Shown: positions 1 through 6,266 of the stretch, piece after piece
Numbering within the stretch: position 1 is the first letter of the stretch
Layout of the letters: the number at the start of each line of letters is the position of its first letter
NCBI GenBank assembly: GCA_016929795.1
Contig: JAFGIA010000188.1
Coordinates: forward strand, 1 to 8,394
Direction: 5' to 3'
Source: Anaerolineae bacterium
GTDB lineage: Bacteria; Chloroflexota; Anaerolineae; JAAYZQ01
Length of the DNA stretch: 8,394 bases
Program-made: the position numbers and the translations under genes
The notes under the pieces: model-generated
Databases searched by the model: none
The model's input: the letters and a program-made list of their open reading frames with translations, nothing else
Told to the model about the DNA's origin: nothing

Positions 1-1
1 C

Positions 2-1399
2 CTGCTCCTCCTGCTCCTCATCGCCCTCGATCTCATCGTCATCGTCGCTGCACTCTCCCTCGTCACCCTCCGGTCACAACCTGCCCCACCTCCCACCCCC
101 GCCGCCCAGCACCTACCCTCCGTAACCCCTGCTCCTTCTCCCGCCCCTTCCTACACCCCGCCGCCCACATCTATCGCATCCCCTGCACCCCAATCCCCAA
201 CCCCCAATCCCCAACCCCCGTCTCCCATCCGCGCAGCCACCAAATACGGCATCCACCTCCTCCTCGACGACGGCCGCAAACACTGGCTGCCTGACGTCTG
301 GCCCGAGCACGTCGCCGCCGCCCGCCGCATCGTCGGCGAGGGTGGCTATGTCGTCCAGTTGATCCGCCTCGACGACCTCGACATCGCCCGCTGGCAGCAC
401 TTTCTCGACCTGTGCGCGCAAAACCGCCTGGTGCCCATCATCCGCCTGGCGACACCCTACGATCACGACAACAAGTGGTGGGAAGCCCCCCCCCAAGACC
501 CGGACGGCGAGGGCTACACCCTCGCCGCCCGCCGCTTCCGCGACTTTTTCGCCCAGCTCCGCTGGCCTGCCGAGCCACGCTATGCCATCGTCCACAACGA
601 GCCCAACCGTGGCGACGAGTGGGGCAACCGCCCCGATCCCGCCGAGTACGCCCGCTACCTGCGCGATGTGGGCGACGCGCTACACCAGGTCGGCGTCACT
701 GTCCTCGGCCCTGCCCTCGACCTCTACGCTCCCCACTCCAACGGCCAGCCGATCAACCGCTACGTCTACCTCGACGCCGAGAGCTTTCTCGACGGCATGG
801 CTGCCGCCGAGCCGCGCGCCTTTGACGTCATCGACGTCTGGGCCGCCCACGCTTACCCCCTCGACCCCTTCCGCTTCGACCCGTCGCGCCAGATCTTTCA
901 GCTCGACTATGCCCATGGCGCCTCAAATCCGCGTCACGTGGACCCGCCTGAGGGGCTCTACAACCGGGGAGTAAACAGCTACCGCTGGGAGATGTGGAAG
1001 CTCACCCAGATCACCGGTCACGACACCAGCGGCCTGCCTGTCATGATCACCGAGAGCGGCTGGCGCCACGCCCCATCCCAGGATCCTGCCGCTGCCGACC
1101 ATGTGCACGCCGAGATCTCGTTCGACACCATGTCCGCCTATCTCGACCTCGCCTTTAACGGCAACGGCCTTGGCGCCACGCCCCGTTACCCCGACCTGCC
1201 CGCCACTGGCTGGACCCCCTGGAACCACGACCCACAAGTCCTCGGCGTCGTCCTCTTTGCCCTCGGCGGCTATCCCCCCGCCTGGGGCCACACCAACTGG
1301 GTCGAGGTCGACGCCCATGGCCACATCACCGCCTTCTACCCCATTGACTTGGCCCACGAAGGATGGTATACTGAGGCCGAGGTTCTCGGCAGTCGGTAA
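2..1399 (+). CDS. Membrane-anchored GH-A-like (TIM-barrel glycosidase fold) protein, 5' partial
   Basis: The frame is open from base 2 to the TAA at 1397-1399, giving 465 visible residues with no credible start, so the N-terminus lies upstream of the window. Residues 1-23 are a hydrophobic membrane segment (Leu/Ile/Val/Ala). A Pro/Ala/Ser/Thr-rich linker follows (about 26-76), and a globular domain begins near 81 (KYGIHLLLDD). Two signatures match clan GH-A retaining glycosidases: HNEPNRGDEW, with E200 in the acid/base Asn-Glu-Pro context, and MITESGW, with E351 in the nucleophile-strand context; the 151-residue spacing suits such a barrel. By inference it is tethered to the membrane and acts outside the cell on a glycan. 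The family (GH5, GH39 or an unclassified relative) and the substrate cannot be read from sequence alone, and it could be a non-catalytic homologue. A run of nine C (486-494) sits in the coding sequence without breaking the frame. Confidence 0.82.
   Translation: MLLLLLIALDLIVIVAALSLVTLRSQPAPPPTPAAQHLPSVTPAPSPAPSYTPPPTSIASPAPQSPTPNPQPPSPIRAATKYGIHLLLDDGRKHWLPDVWPEHVAAARRIVGEGGYVVQLIRLDDLDIARWQHFLDLCAQNRLVPIIRLATPYDHDNKWWEAPPQDPDGEGYTLAARRFRDFFAQLRWPAEPRYAIVHNEPNRGDEWGNRPDPAEYARYLRDVGDALHQVGVTVLGPALDLYAPHSNGQPINRYVYLDAESFLDGMAAAEPRAFDVIDVWAAHAYPLDPFRFDPSRQIFQLDYAHGASNPRHVDPPEGLYNRGVNSYRWEMWKLTQITGHDTSGLPVMITESGWRHAPSQDPAAADHVHAEISFDTMSAYLDLAFNGNGLGATPRYPDLPATGWTPWNHDPQVLGVVLFALGGYPPAWGHTNWVEVDAHGHITAFYPIDLAHEGWYTEAEVLGSR
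188..219 (-). repeat. 14-bp tandem repeat forming a G-quadruplex-type motif on the - strand
   Basis: Two identical 14-bp units (CAATCCCCAACCCC at 191-204 and 205-218) lie in the part of the upstream gene that encodes the proline linker. On the - strand the tract holds five runs of four or five G separated by only 2-3 bases (TT or ATT), a textbook intramolecular quadruplex pattern; the + strand could form an i-motif. The unit length is not a multiple of three, so the two copies are translated in different frames (roughly QSPTPNPQPPSP), which the low-complexity linker evidently tolerates. Folding and function are inferred only. Confidence 0.7.
1344..1372 (+). promoter_or_regulatory. Sigma-70-type promoter inside the 3' end of the GH-like gene
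   Basis: TTGACT (1344-1349) and TATACT (1367-1372) are separated by exactly 17 bp, each matching the bacterial -35/-10 consensus at five of six positions. AT-rich hexamers like these stand out in this GC-rich sequence. Transcription would begin near 1379, about 175 nt before the start codon of the FHA/solute-binding gene, so that gene can probably be expressed independently of the upstream one. The elements overlap coding codons (ProIleAspLeuAla and TrpTyrThr), so a chance match is possible. Confidence 0.55.
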
Positions 1400-1554
1400 A
1401 CATATCTCAGGGCACCGCACCAGCAGCGGAGACGTATGCGGTGAGGCAGTCAAAACTCGACCTGCCACGCTTCTCGACACCACATCCTGGAGCAAGATCT
1501 GCGAACTGATGACGGCCTTTCAGTTTTCCGCTTGGATACGGGAGGGAATACGCG
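1400..1554 (+). other. Intergenic spacer / putative 5' leader of the FHA-SBP gene
   Basis: This 155-bp gap separates the GH-like gene from the FHA-SBP gene. It contains a short inverted repeat, CACCGCA (1413-1419) with TGCGGTG (1437-1443), having a 17-nt loop and no T-tract, so it is a poor terminator candidate. A strong Shine-Dalgarno sequence, GGAGG (1541-1545), lies 9 nt before the ATG at 1555. No recognisable riboswitch or small gene was seen. Confidence 0.5.
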
Positions 1555-4500
1555 ATGTCATTGGTTGCCCGGCTCACCATTGTCGATCCAGAGGAACGGT
1601 TCACGGTTCACGATCTCGACCAGGCCAAGGGTGTCATCACCATCGGGCAGGATCCCACGGATGACCTGATCCTTGCCAGCCCTGACCCGATCCCCTTTCA
1701 TCTTGAGCTCGATTATCGCCAGCAGCCGTACCGTCTGACCATACCCGGCCAGGCACAAGCGGTAACCATCAATAGAGAGTTTGTCCCATCCGGCGACAGC
1801 TACGAAATTCGCGATCGAGATGTGATTCGCGTGGCCGGCTACACCATGACGTTCAGGGCCTACGACGACGAGCCAGAGCCTGCAGTCGAGCCCCCGCCGT
1901 CTCCCCCGGCACCCGAACCCGAGTTCCCCCCTCCACTGGACGAACTCCCGCCTGTTACACCCCCGGACCACGAACTGCCCCCTGCCGGCGAGGATGATGC
2001 GGGACCATCCATTCTGACCAGCCTGCCAGAACAAGAACAGGCGTGGACCATCGACGTCGAGCAGACTGCCACCTTCCACTTGAGGGTGGTCAATGCCGGC
2101 CCGCTGGTCGCCGAGTTCAATATTGCAGTCGAGGGGGTGCCGCCGGAGTGGGTCGACATCGACCCGGTAGAGATTCACCTCAACGAGCGGGCAGACAGGA
2201 CCGTCATCGTCACCGTGACCCCACCTCGCTTGCCCACCAGCCGTGCCGGCGTCTACCATCTGGCACTGGTGGTCACCTCGCCGGATCATTATCCCGGGGA
2301 ACGCAGCGCAGCCGGCGCTGACATCACCATCAGGCCCTATTACGCGCTGGCGCTGGGCAACCCATCACCTCAACTGCAATCTATCTCCTGGTCCCAGCCA
2401 TCGGGCCAGGTCGAGATCCCGGTCACCAACAAAGGGAATAGTGAAGCTTGGGTGGGGCTGGCAGGAGAGGACGACGCCCACGCCTGCCGCTTCGAGTTCC
2501 AGGTTCCCGACGAGATGGACGAGCCCCTCCACCTGACTCGCCAGGTCAACCTGCGCCTGCCCTTCGACAAGGCACTCAGAGTGCCGGTCCAGCTCGTTCC
2601 CCTGAAACGGCCATGGATCGGTTCAGGGGGCCGCCTGGTTGACCTCCGCCCCCGCATCCATCCTTATACCATCACTGTGACAATGGCGCAGGGCCGGCAG
2701 GGGCCATGGACACTGATCGGCGAGTGGGAGACCTCTCCTCGCTTCAGCCGGCGGGTGCTCTCTCTGTTCATCTTGGCCATGCTCTTGCTCCTGCTGGCTT
2801 GCACCTGCGTCGTCTTTACGCCAGGGATTGCTTCTCCAGATCAGGGCCGGCCTGCCTGGGTCTTGAACAAGATCCCCCCTGCCCGTTACGTGCAGCCTGC
2901 CTCGATCAGGGCCGGGCAGGTCGTCGAGCTCGATTGGAACGCCTGGCCCCCCTTCCTGGTCGGCTTCAAGCTGAACGGGAAATCGGTCGAGCCCCCTGTG
3001 ATTGACCGGCCCGAGCGCACCACTACTTACGAGTTGAGAGCCGACACCTGGCTTTCGCACCTCTTGCCGGCCCTGTCGGAAACGGCACTCGACACCGCCA
3101 TCGTCAGGCCTGTCGAGCCCGACATCCTGCTCTTCGAGGCACGCCCGCAGCGGGCCACTCCCGGCCAGGCCGTGGTCCTGTCCTGGGTGGTGGACGATGC
3201 CCGCGAGTTGGTCCTGATCGATCACGGCGCGGGGGTTCAGGAAACCCTTACCACCCCCTACGGGTCCCGCGAGGTGCACGTCGGGCGCGCTTCCGTCCAC
3301 TACACGCTGCGCGCCGTCGGGGCCGATGGCGACGTAGTCGAGCGTGTCGTCGCCGTCCAGGTTGGCTCACCCGTGATCGACGTCTTTTCGGTCAAGCCTC
3401 CAGCGGTCGTGCCACCCGCCGACGTCACCCTCACCTGGCAAGTGCTCGGCCCCGACGCCCCGATCACGCTCACACGCCGTTCTCTCACGGGCTCGGCAGC
3501 CGAGCTCGTTGAGGCCCGCATTGACATCTCGGGCACCACGGGGCAGATCGTACAGCCGGTGCGCGGCACCACGCTCTTTTCTCTCACCGCCGGCAGTGGC
3601 ATCACGCAAGTCGTCGAGACCGTGCGCGTCAACATCCTAAAGCCCGCGCCGCCGTCCCCTGCGCGGCGCGCTTCAACCACAGATCCAACCCCAACCCCAC
3701 TCCCATCAGATGCCCGGGCCGGCAAGCCCGGCACGATCGTGGTCTATACAGCGCTCTCTGATCAGGAGCTGGCCCAGACACGATTGGGCGCAACGCCGGT
3801 CCTATCACTCACCGCGGTGCCGGATGGACTCGATGAGACCGGCCTGAAGCTCGACGACCTCAGGCGCGATTTTGACTACGTGGCCGCGCCGTCAGACGCC
3901 CTGGCGACCAATCTACTGATCGTGCGCGAATCCACCGAGGAGCTGATCGCCCGGCTCCTCGCCGAGAAGGAGAACCCGCGCGCCGATGTGATCTGGGTGG
4001 TGGCTGCCACCGGCATGATCCGGCTTCGGGCGGAGGGACTCCTCGAGCCATTGGCCGGCGTGTATGAACCGCAGGGGCTCGACAAGATCAAAGCCGGCTG
4101 GAGTGACCCCACACTGCCTCCGCAGTGGATCGGACTGAGTGCCTGGCTGACGACGTTCTGTGTTGACGAGGACAGGCTGCGGGACGAAAGTGGCAACCCC
4201 CTGCCGGTACCTCGCACGTGGGCGGACCTGGCAGACCCCAGGTACCGCGGCCAGATCGTGATGCCAGCCCCTGTTACCTCTGGAACCGGCTACATGGTGG
4301 TCTCGAGCCTGATCCAGAGCCAGCCATTTGGCGAGCGCGACGGCTGGGCCTACCTGGATCGGCTCCACGAGAATATCGCCTGGTATACTTCTCACGGCGA
4401 CGAGCCATGCCAATGGGTTGCTGCCGGCCAGGCTGTCATTGGCATCGGTGCCAACCTTTGTGCTTCAGACGGCCACCTCTACCCGCAGGAGGGAGCCGGC

Positions 4501-4770
4501 TGGGAGATAGATGCCGTCGCCCTGGTCAGGAAGGACAAGATTAGCAGCTCTGCCCACAATTTTGTGACGTGGGCCATCGGCCAGCAGGCCATGGAGGAAT
4601 ACGCACACTTCCGGGCGGTTCTTTCCTACGAGGGATTCGAGCCGCCGCAGCCCTGCGTGGCAGGGTTTGACGACATCGAAATCGTTCCTGGCCGGTTGTT
4701 TTGGGCCAGCGCCAACTTTCAGCGCATTGCCGGCAAATGGCAGAGCCGCTATGGCAGCCAGCCCGACTGA
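1555..4770 (+). CDS. FHA - TM - Ig-like - solute-binding-protein fusion
   Basis: The product is 1071 aa; ATG 1555 is supported by GGAGG 9 nt upstream. Order of parts: FHA-like domain (about 1-102); Pro/Glu-rich linker (104-148); beta-sandwich of the COG1470 NPCBM/Ig type (about 160-262); further beta-rich region (263-395); membrane segment (401-421), preceded by SRR, so by the positive-inside rule the N-terminal half is cytoplasmic and the rest outside; three Ig-like modules (about 440-520, 521-604, 605-695); Pro/Thr linker (696-724); solute-binding domain (726-1071). The last domain recalls the PhnS/TIGR03261 2-aminoethylphosphonate-binding and Fe(III)-binding families: IVVYTALSD, LLAEKENPRADVIW, YRGQIVMPAPVTSGTGY, LHENIAWYTSHGDEPCQW. 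The FHA domain is degenerate: Gln32 stands where the canonical Gly-Arg arginine is expected, and the Ser-x-x-His serine is missing. No transporter permease or ATPase gene is adjacent, so a sensing or surface-capture role is more likely than simple import. The ligand is unknown. Confidence 0.9.
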   Translation: MSLVARLTIVDPEERFTVHDLDQAKGVITIGQDPTDDLILASPDPIPFHLELDYRQQPYRLTIPGQAQAVTINREFVPSGDSYEIRDRDVIRVAGYTMTFRAYDDEPEPAVEPPPSPPAPEPEFPPPLDELPPVTPPDHELPPAGEDDAGPSILTSLPEQEQAWTIDVEQTATFHLRVVNAGPLVAEFNIAVEGVPPEWVDIDPVEIHLNERADRTVIVTVTPPRLPTSRAGVYHLALVVTSPDHYPGERSAAGADITIRPYYALALGNPSPQLQSISWSQPSGQVEIPVTNKGNSEAWVGLAGEDDAHACRFEFQVPDEMDEPLHLTRQVNLRLPFDKALRVPVQLVPLKRPWIGSGGRLVDLRPRIHPYTITVTMAQGRQGPWTLIGEWETSPRFSRRVLSLFILAMLLLLLACTCVVFTPGIASPDQGRPAWVLNKIPPARYVQPASIRAGQVVELDWNAWPPFLVGFKLNGKSVEPPVIDRPERTTTYELRADTWLSHLLPALSETALDTAIVRPVEPDILLFEARPQRATPGQAVVLSWVVDDARELVLIDHGAGVQETLTTPYGSREVHVGRASVHYTLRAVGADGDVVERVVAVQVGSPVIDVFSVKPPAVVPPADVTLTWQVLGPDAPITLTRRSLTGSAAELVEARIDISGTTGQIVQPVRGTTLFSLTAGSGITQVVETVRVNILKPAPPSPARRASTTDPTPTPLPSDARAGKPGTIVVYTALSDQELAQTRLGATPVLSLTAVPDGLDETGLKLDDLRRDFDYVAAPSDALATNLLIVRESTEELIARLLAEKENPRADVIWVVAATGMIRLRAEGLLEPLAGVYEPQGLDKIKAGWSDPTLPPQWIGLSAWLTTFCVDEDRLRDESGNPLPVPRTWADLADPRYRGQIVMPAPVTSGTGYMVVSSLIQSQPFGERDGWAYLDRLHENIAWYTSHGDEPCQWVAAGQAVIGIGANLCASDGHLYPQEGAGWEIDAVALVRKDKISSSAHNFVTWAIGQQAMEEYAHFRAVLSYEGFEPPQPCVAGFDDIEIVPGRLFWASANFQRIAGKWQSRYGSQPD

Positions 4771-4821
4771 TTCCGCCTGAACCGGCCCTGTAAACCCTGT
4801 GCCGCTCCGGACGTGCCGCCC

Positions 4822-5409
4822 TTATCCGGCCGCCGCCCCGTCCAGCCCCAGCTCCGCCGCGATCCCCTTCATCGCGTCGAGCACCAGCGGCACATGCTCG
4901 TTCCACAGGTCCACGCCCAACACCTCGCATGCCTGTGCGATCTCTGCCCTGTTCACCGCCGCCGCAAATGCCCGGTCCTTCCACTTTTTCTTCACCGAGC
5001 TGATCTGCGTAATGTCCCGAATATCCTTCGACGGCCGCACCAGCGCCACTGCCGTCAAAAACCCTGTCAGCTCGTCCACCGCCACCAGGGCCTTTTCCAT
5101 CGTCGACTCGGGCTGTACCCCCGTGTACTCACCCGCATGCGCCAATACCGCCCGCACGATCTCTTCCGGCCAGCCGCGCTCGCGCAACACCCTCGCCCCC
5201 ACCACCGGGTGCCCCTCCACCGACAGGTCCGGATTCTGCTCGTAATCAAAATCGTGCACCAGGCCCACCGTCGCCCACAGCTCCTCGTCAGCCCCAAACC
5301 GGCGCGCATAGGCCCGCATCCCCGCCTCCACCGCCAGCATGTGGTGCTTCAGGCTCTCGCTGGCGGTGAACTCGGTCACAATCTCCCACGCTTCTTCCCG
5401 GCTCGCCAT
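4822..5409 (-). CDS. HD-superfamily metal-dependent hydrolase (COG2316-like)
   Basis: The product is 195 aa, from ATG (5409-5407) to TAA (4824-4822). The frame stays open far upstream, but this start follows a purine-rich Shine-Dalgarno tract (GGAGGGAGGGG, 5425-5415) and yields the usual N-terminus of the family. The HD-fold metal ligands are visible: H23 in KHHMLAVE, H52-D53 in GLVHDFDYE, H67 in EGHPVVGA, H91 in LAHAGEYTG, and D112 in VDELTG. The conserved stretches ALVRPSKDI and SVKKKWKDR match the small uncharacterised HD hydrolase family COG2316. It is presumably a cytosolic phosphohydrolase; the substrate is unknown. It is the last gene of the - strand series, lies 77 nt after the lipid-kinase-like gene, and converges on the FHA-SBP gene with a 51-bp gap. 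A hairpin (5430-5485) fills the spacer just ahead of its ribosome-binding site. Confidence 0.88.
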   Translation of the reverse strand: MASREEAWEIVTEFTASESLKHHMLAVEAGMRAYARRFGADEELWATVGLVHDFDYEQNPDLSVEGHPVVGARVLRERGWPEEIVRAVLAHAGEYTGVQPESTMEKALVAVDELTGFLTAVALVRPSKDIRDITQISSVKKKWKDRAFAAAVNRAEIAQACEVLGVDLWNEHVPLVLDAMKGIAAELGLDGAAAG

Positions 5410-5429
5410 CACTTCCCCTCCCTCCAACT

Positions 5430-5485
5430 GGAAGGCTGGAAGATTGGAAGATTGGATGGGTGCACTTCCAACCTTCCAACCTTCC
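5430..5485 (-). repeat. GGAAGGTT-type hairpin, copy A, between lipid-kinase-like and HD genes
   Basis: Arms 5430-5450 and 5465-5485 give a 21-bp stem with a 14-nt loop. On the + strand two positions are C/A mismatches (5436/5479 and 5443/5472); in the - strand transcript both become G.U pairs, so the stem is uninterrupted only in that RNA. It starts 1 nt after the TAG of the lipid-kinase-like gene and ends 4 nt before the HD gene's Shine-Dalgarno tract. There is no T-tract, so an intrinsic terminator is unlikely; an RNA-stability or translation-coupling element, or a REP-like repeat, fits better. Confidence 0.75.
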
Positions 5486-5486
5486 A

Positions 5487-6179
5487 CTATCCAAACAGCA
5501 TATTCAACACCACCACCGCCGCCGCCGGCACCGTCAGGTTGTCGATGCCCCACGGCGACAGCGCCTCGACGATCGTCGCCACGACCGCCACCACCCCGGC
5601 GTACAGGAGCATCGGCAGCCAGTCGAGCGGCGACTGGCCGAGCAGGTAAGGCATCAAGAGGAGAGCCAGAAAAGCGGCGATCCAGCTCCAGAAGAGCATC
5701 GCCACCGATCCCTCCACCGACCGCGTGCTGCCGCCGATCGAATATGTATACTCGCCCCAGCGCCGTCCCACCGTCGCCGCCATCGCATCCCCCCACGTCA
5801 TCGGCATCAACGACGCCACCAGCAGCGTGGGCTGATCCCAAAAGAGATAGATAATGGCACCAAAGGCGATCGGAAAATAGACCGTGCCCAGGTTTTCCTG
5901 CTCCTCCCCCTCCATCGACTTGAAGGTACCGCGCCAATAGGAAAAGGCATTGATCAACACAAAGGTCACCGGCGGGATGATCGCAAACTCCCAATTCTCA
6001 AAGAGGAGGACCGTGCCCACCGACCACATGCCCACGCCGACGTGGACCAGCTTGCGCGTGAACTCGACCGGCCGCCCCCCCATCCTGTGAAACAACTCGC
6101 CGACCAGGAGCACGCCGAACACATACACGTACGAAAGAATCAGCGCTGTATAATCCTGCCGCCACTCGATCTCGAACAC
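5487..6179 (-). CDS. Phytol/dolichol kinase-like integral membrane enzyme (COG0170 family)
   Basis: The product is 230 aa from GTG (6179-6177) to TAG (5489-5487). I chose this start because AAGGGAG lies about 6 nt upstream; an in-frame ATG at 6266, directly abutting the psuG stop, would add 29 residues encoded mostly by the hairpin repeat and has no Shine-Dalgarno sequence. The protein has several membrane segments. Motifs of the CTP-dependent polyprenol/phytol/diacylglycerol kinase family are present: RKLVHVGVGMW (42-52), WGDAMAATVGRRWGE (129-143), TRSVEGSVAM (152-161) and EALSPWGIDNLTVP (205-218). Family members phosphorylate a lipid alcohol in the membrane; the substrate here (phytol, other isoprenoid alcohol or diacylglycerol) cannot be told from sequence. 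It follows psuG on the same strand and is flanked on both sides by related hairpins. Confidence 0.85.
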   Translation of the reverse strand: MFEIEWRQDYTALILSYVYVFGVLLVGELFHRMGGRPVEFTRKLVHVGVGMWSVGTVLLFENWEFAIIPPVTFVLINAFSYWRGTFKSMEGEEQENLGTVYFPIAFGAIIYLFWDQPTLLVASLMPMTWGDAMAATVGRRWGEYTYSIGGSTRSVEGSVAMLFWSWIAAFLALLLMPYLLGQSPLDWLPMLLYAGVVAVVATIVEALSPWGIDNLTVPAAAVVVLNMLFG

Positions 6180-6206
6180 GCCATCTCCCTTCACATTCTC
6201 ATGGAA

Positions 6207-6253
6207 GGCCGGAAGGTTGGAAGGCTGTAATCCAGCCTTCCAACCTTCCAGCC
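6207..6253 (-). repeat. GGAAGGTT-type hairpin, copy B, between psuG and lipid-kinase-like gene
   Basis: Arms 6211-6227 and 6233-6249 are perfect 17-bp complements with a 5-nt loop (TAATC). Outward the stem extends to 6207/6253 through a C/A position (6210/6250) that becomes G.U in the - strand RNA. It belongs to the same sequence family as the hairpin at 5430-5485. It lies in the 87-bp spacer between the psuG stop and the GTG of the next gene and lacks a T-tract. Confidence 0.78.
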
Positions 6254-6266
6254 ACCAGCCTATCAT

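Noticed and set aside
923..1495. Long - strand open frames opposite the GH-like and FHA-SBP genes (also 113-595, 1558-2289, 2623-3300, 3300-3734, 3913-4413)
   Set aside because: They are antisense shadows of GC-rich coding sequence; their translations are low-complexity Gly/Arg/Val-rich, with no recognisable domain or ribosome-binding site.
2749..2770. Twin-arginine export signal at SRRVLS before the membrane segment
   Set aside because: The motif lacks the Phe-Leu-Lys portion and lies 400 residues from the N-terminus. The arginines are adequately explained as a positive-inside topology signal.
4771..4821. Terminator between the convergent genes
   Set aside because: Only short CCGG-type self-complementarity is present, with no stable stem followed by a T-tract.
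5430..5485. Intrinsic terminator at the hairpin repeats (also 6207-6253)
   Set aside because: Stems are strong but no T-run follows on either strand, and co-directional genes continue directly downstream.
4822..5994. One 390-aa - strand protein including the HD domain
   Set aside because: The first 195 residues overlap the lipid-kinase-like gene in another frame and are Gly-rich noise. The family N-terminus and Shine-Dalgarno tract place the start at 5409.
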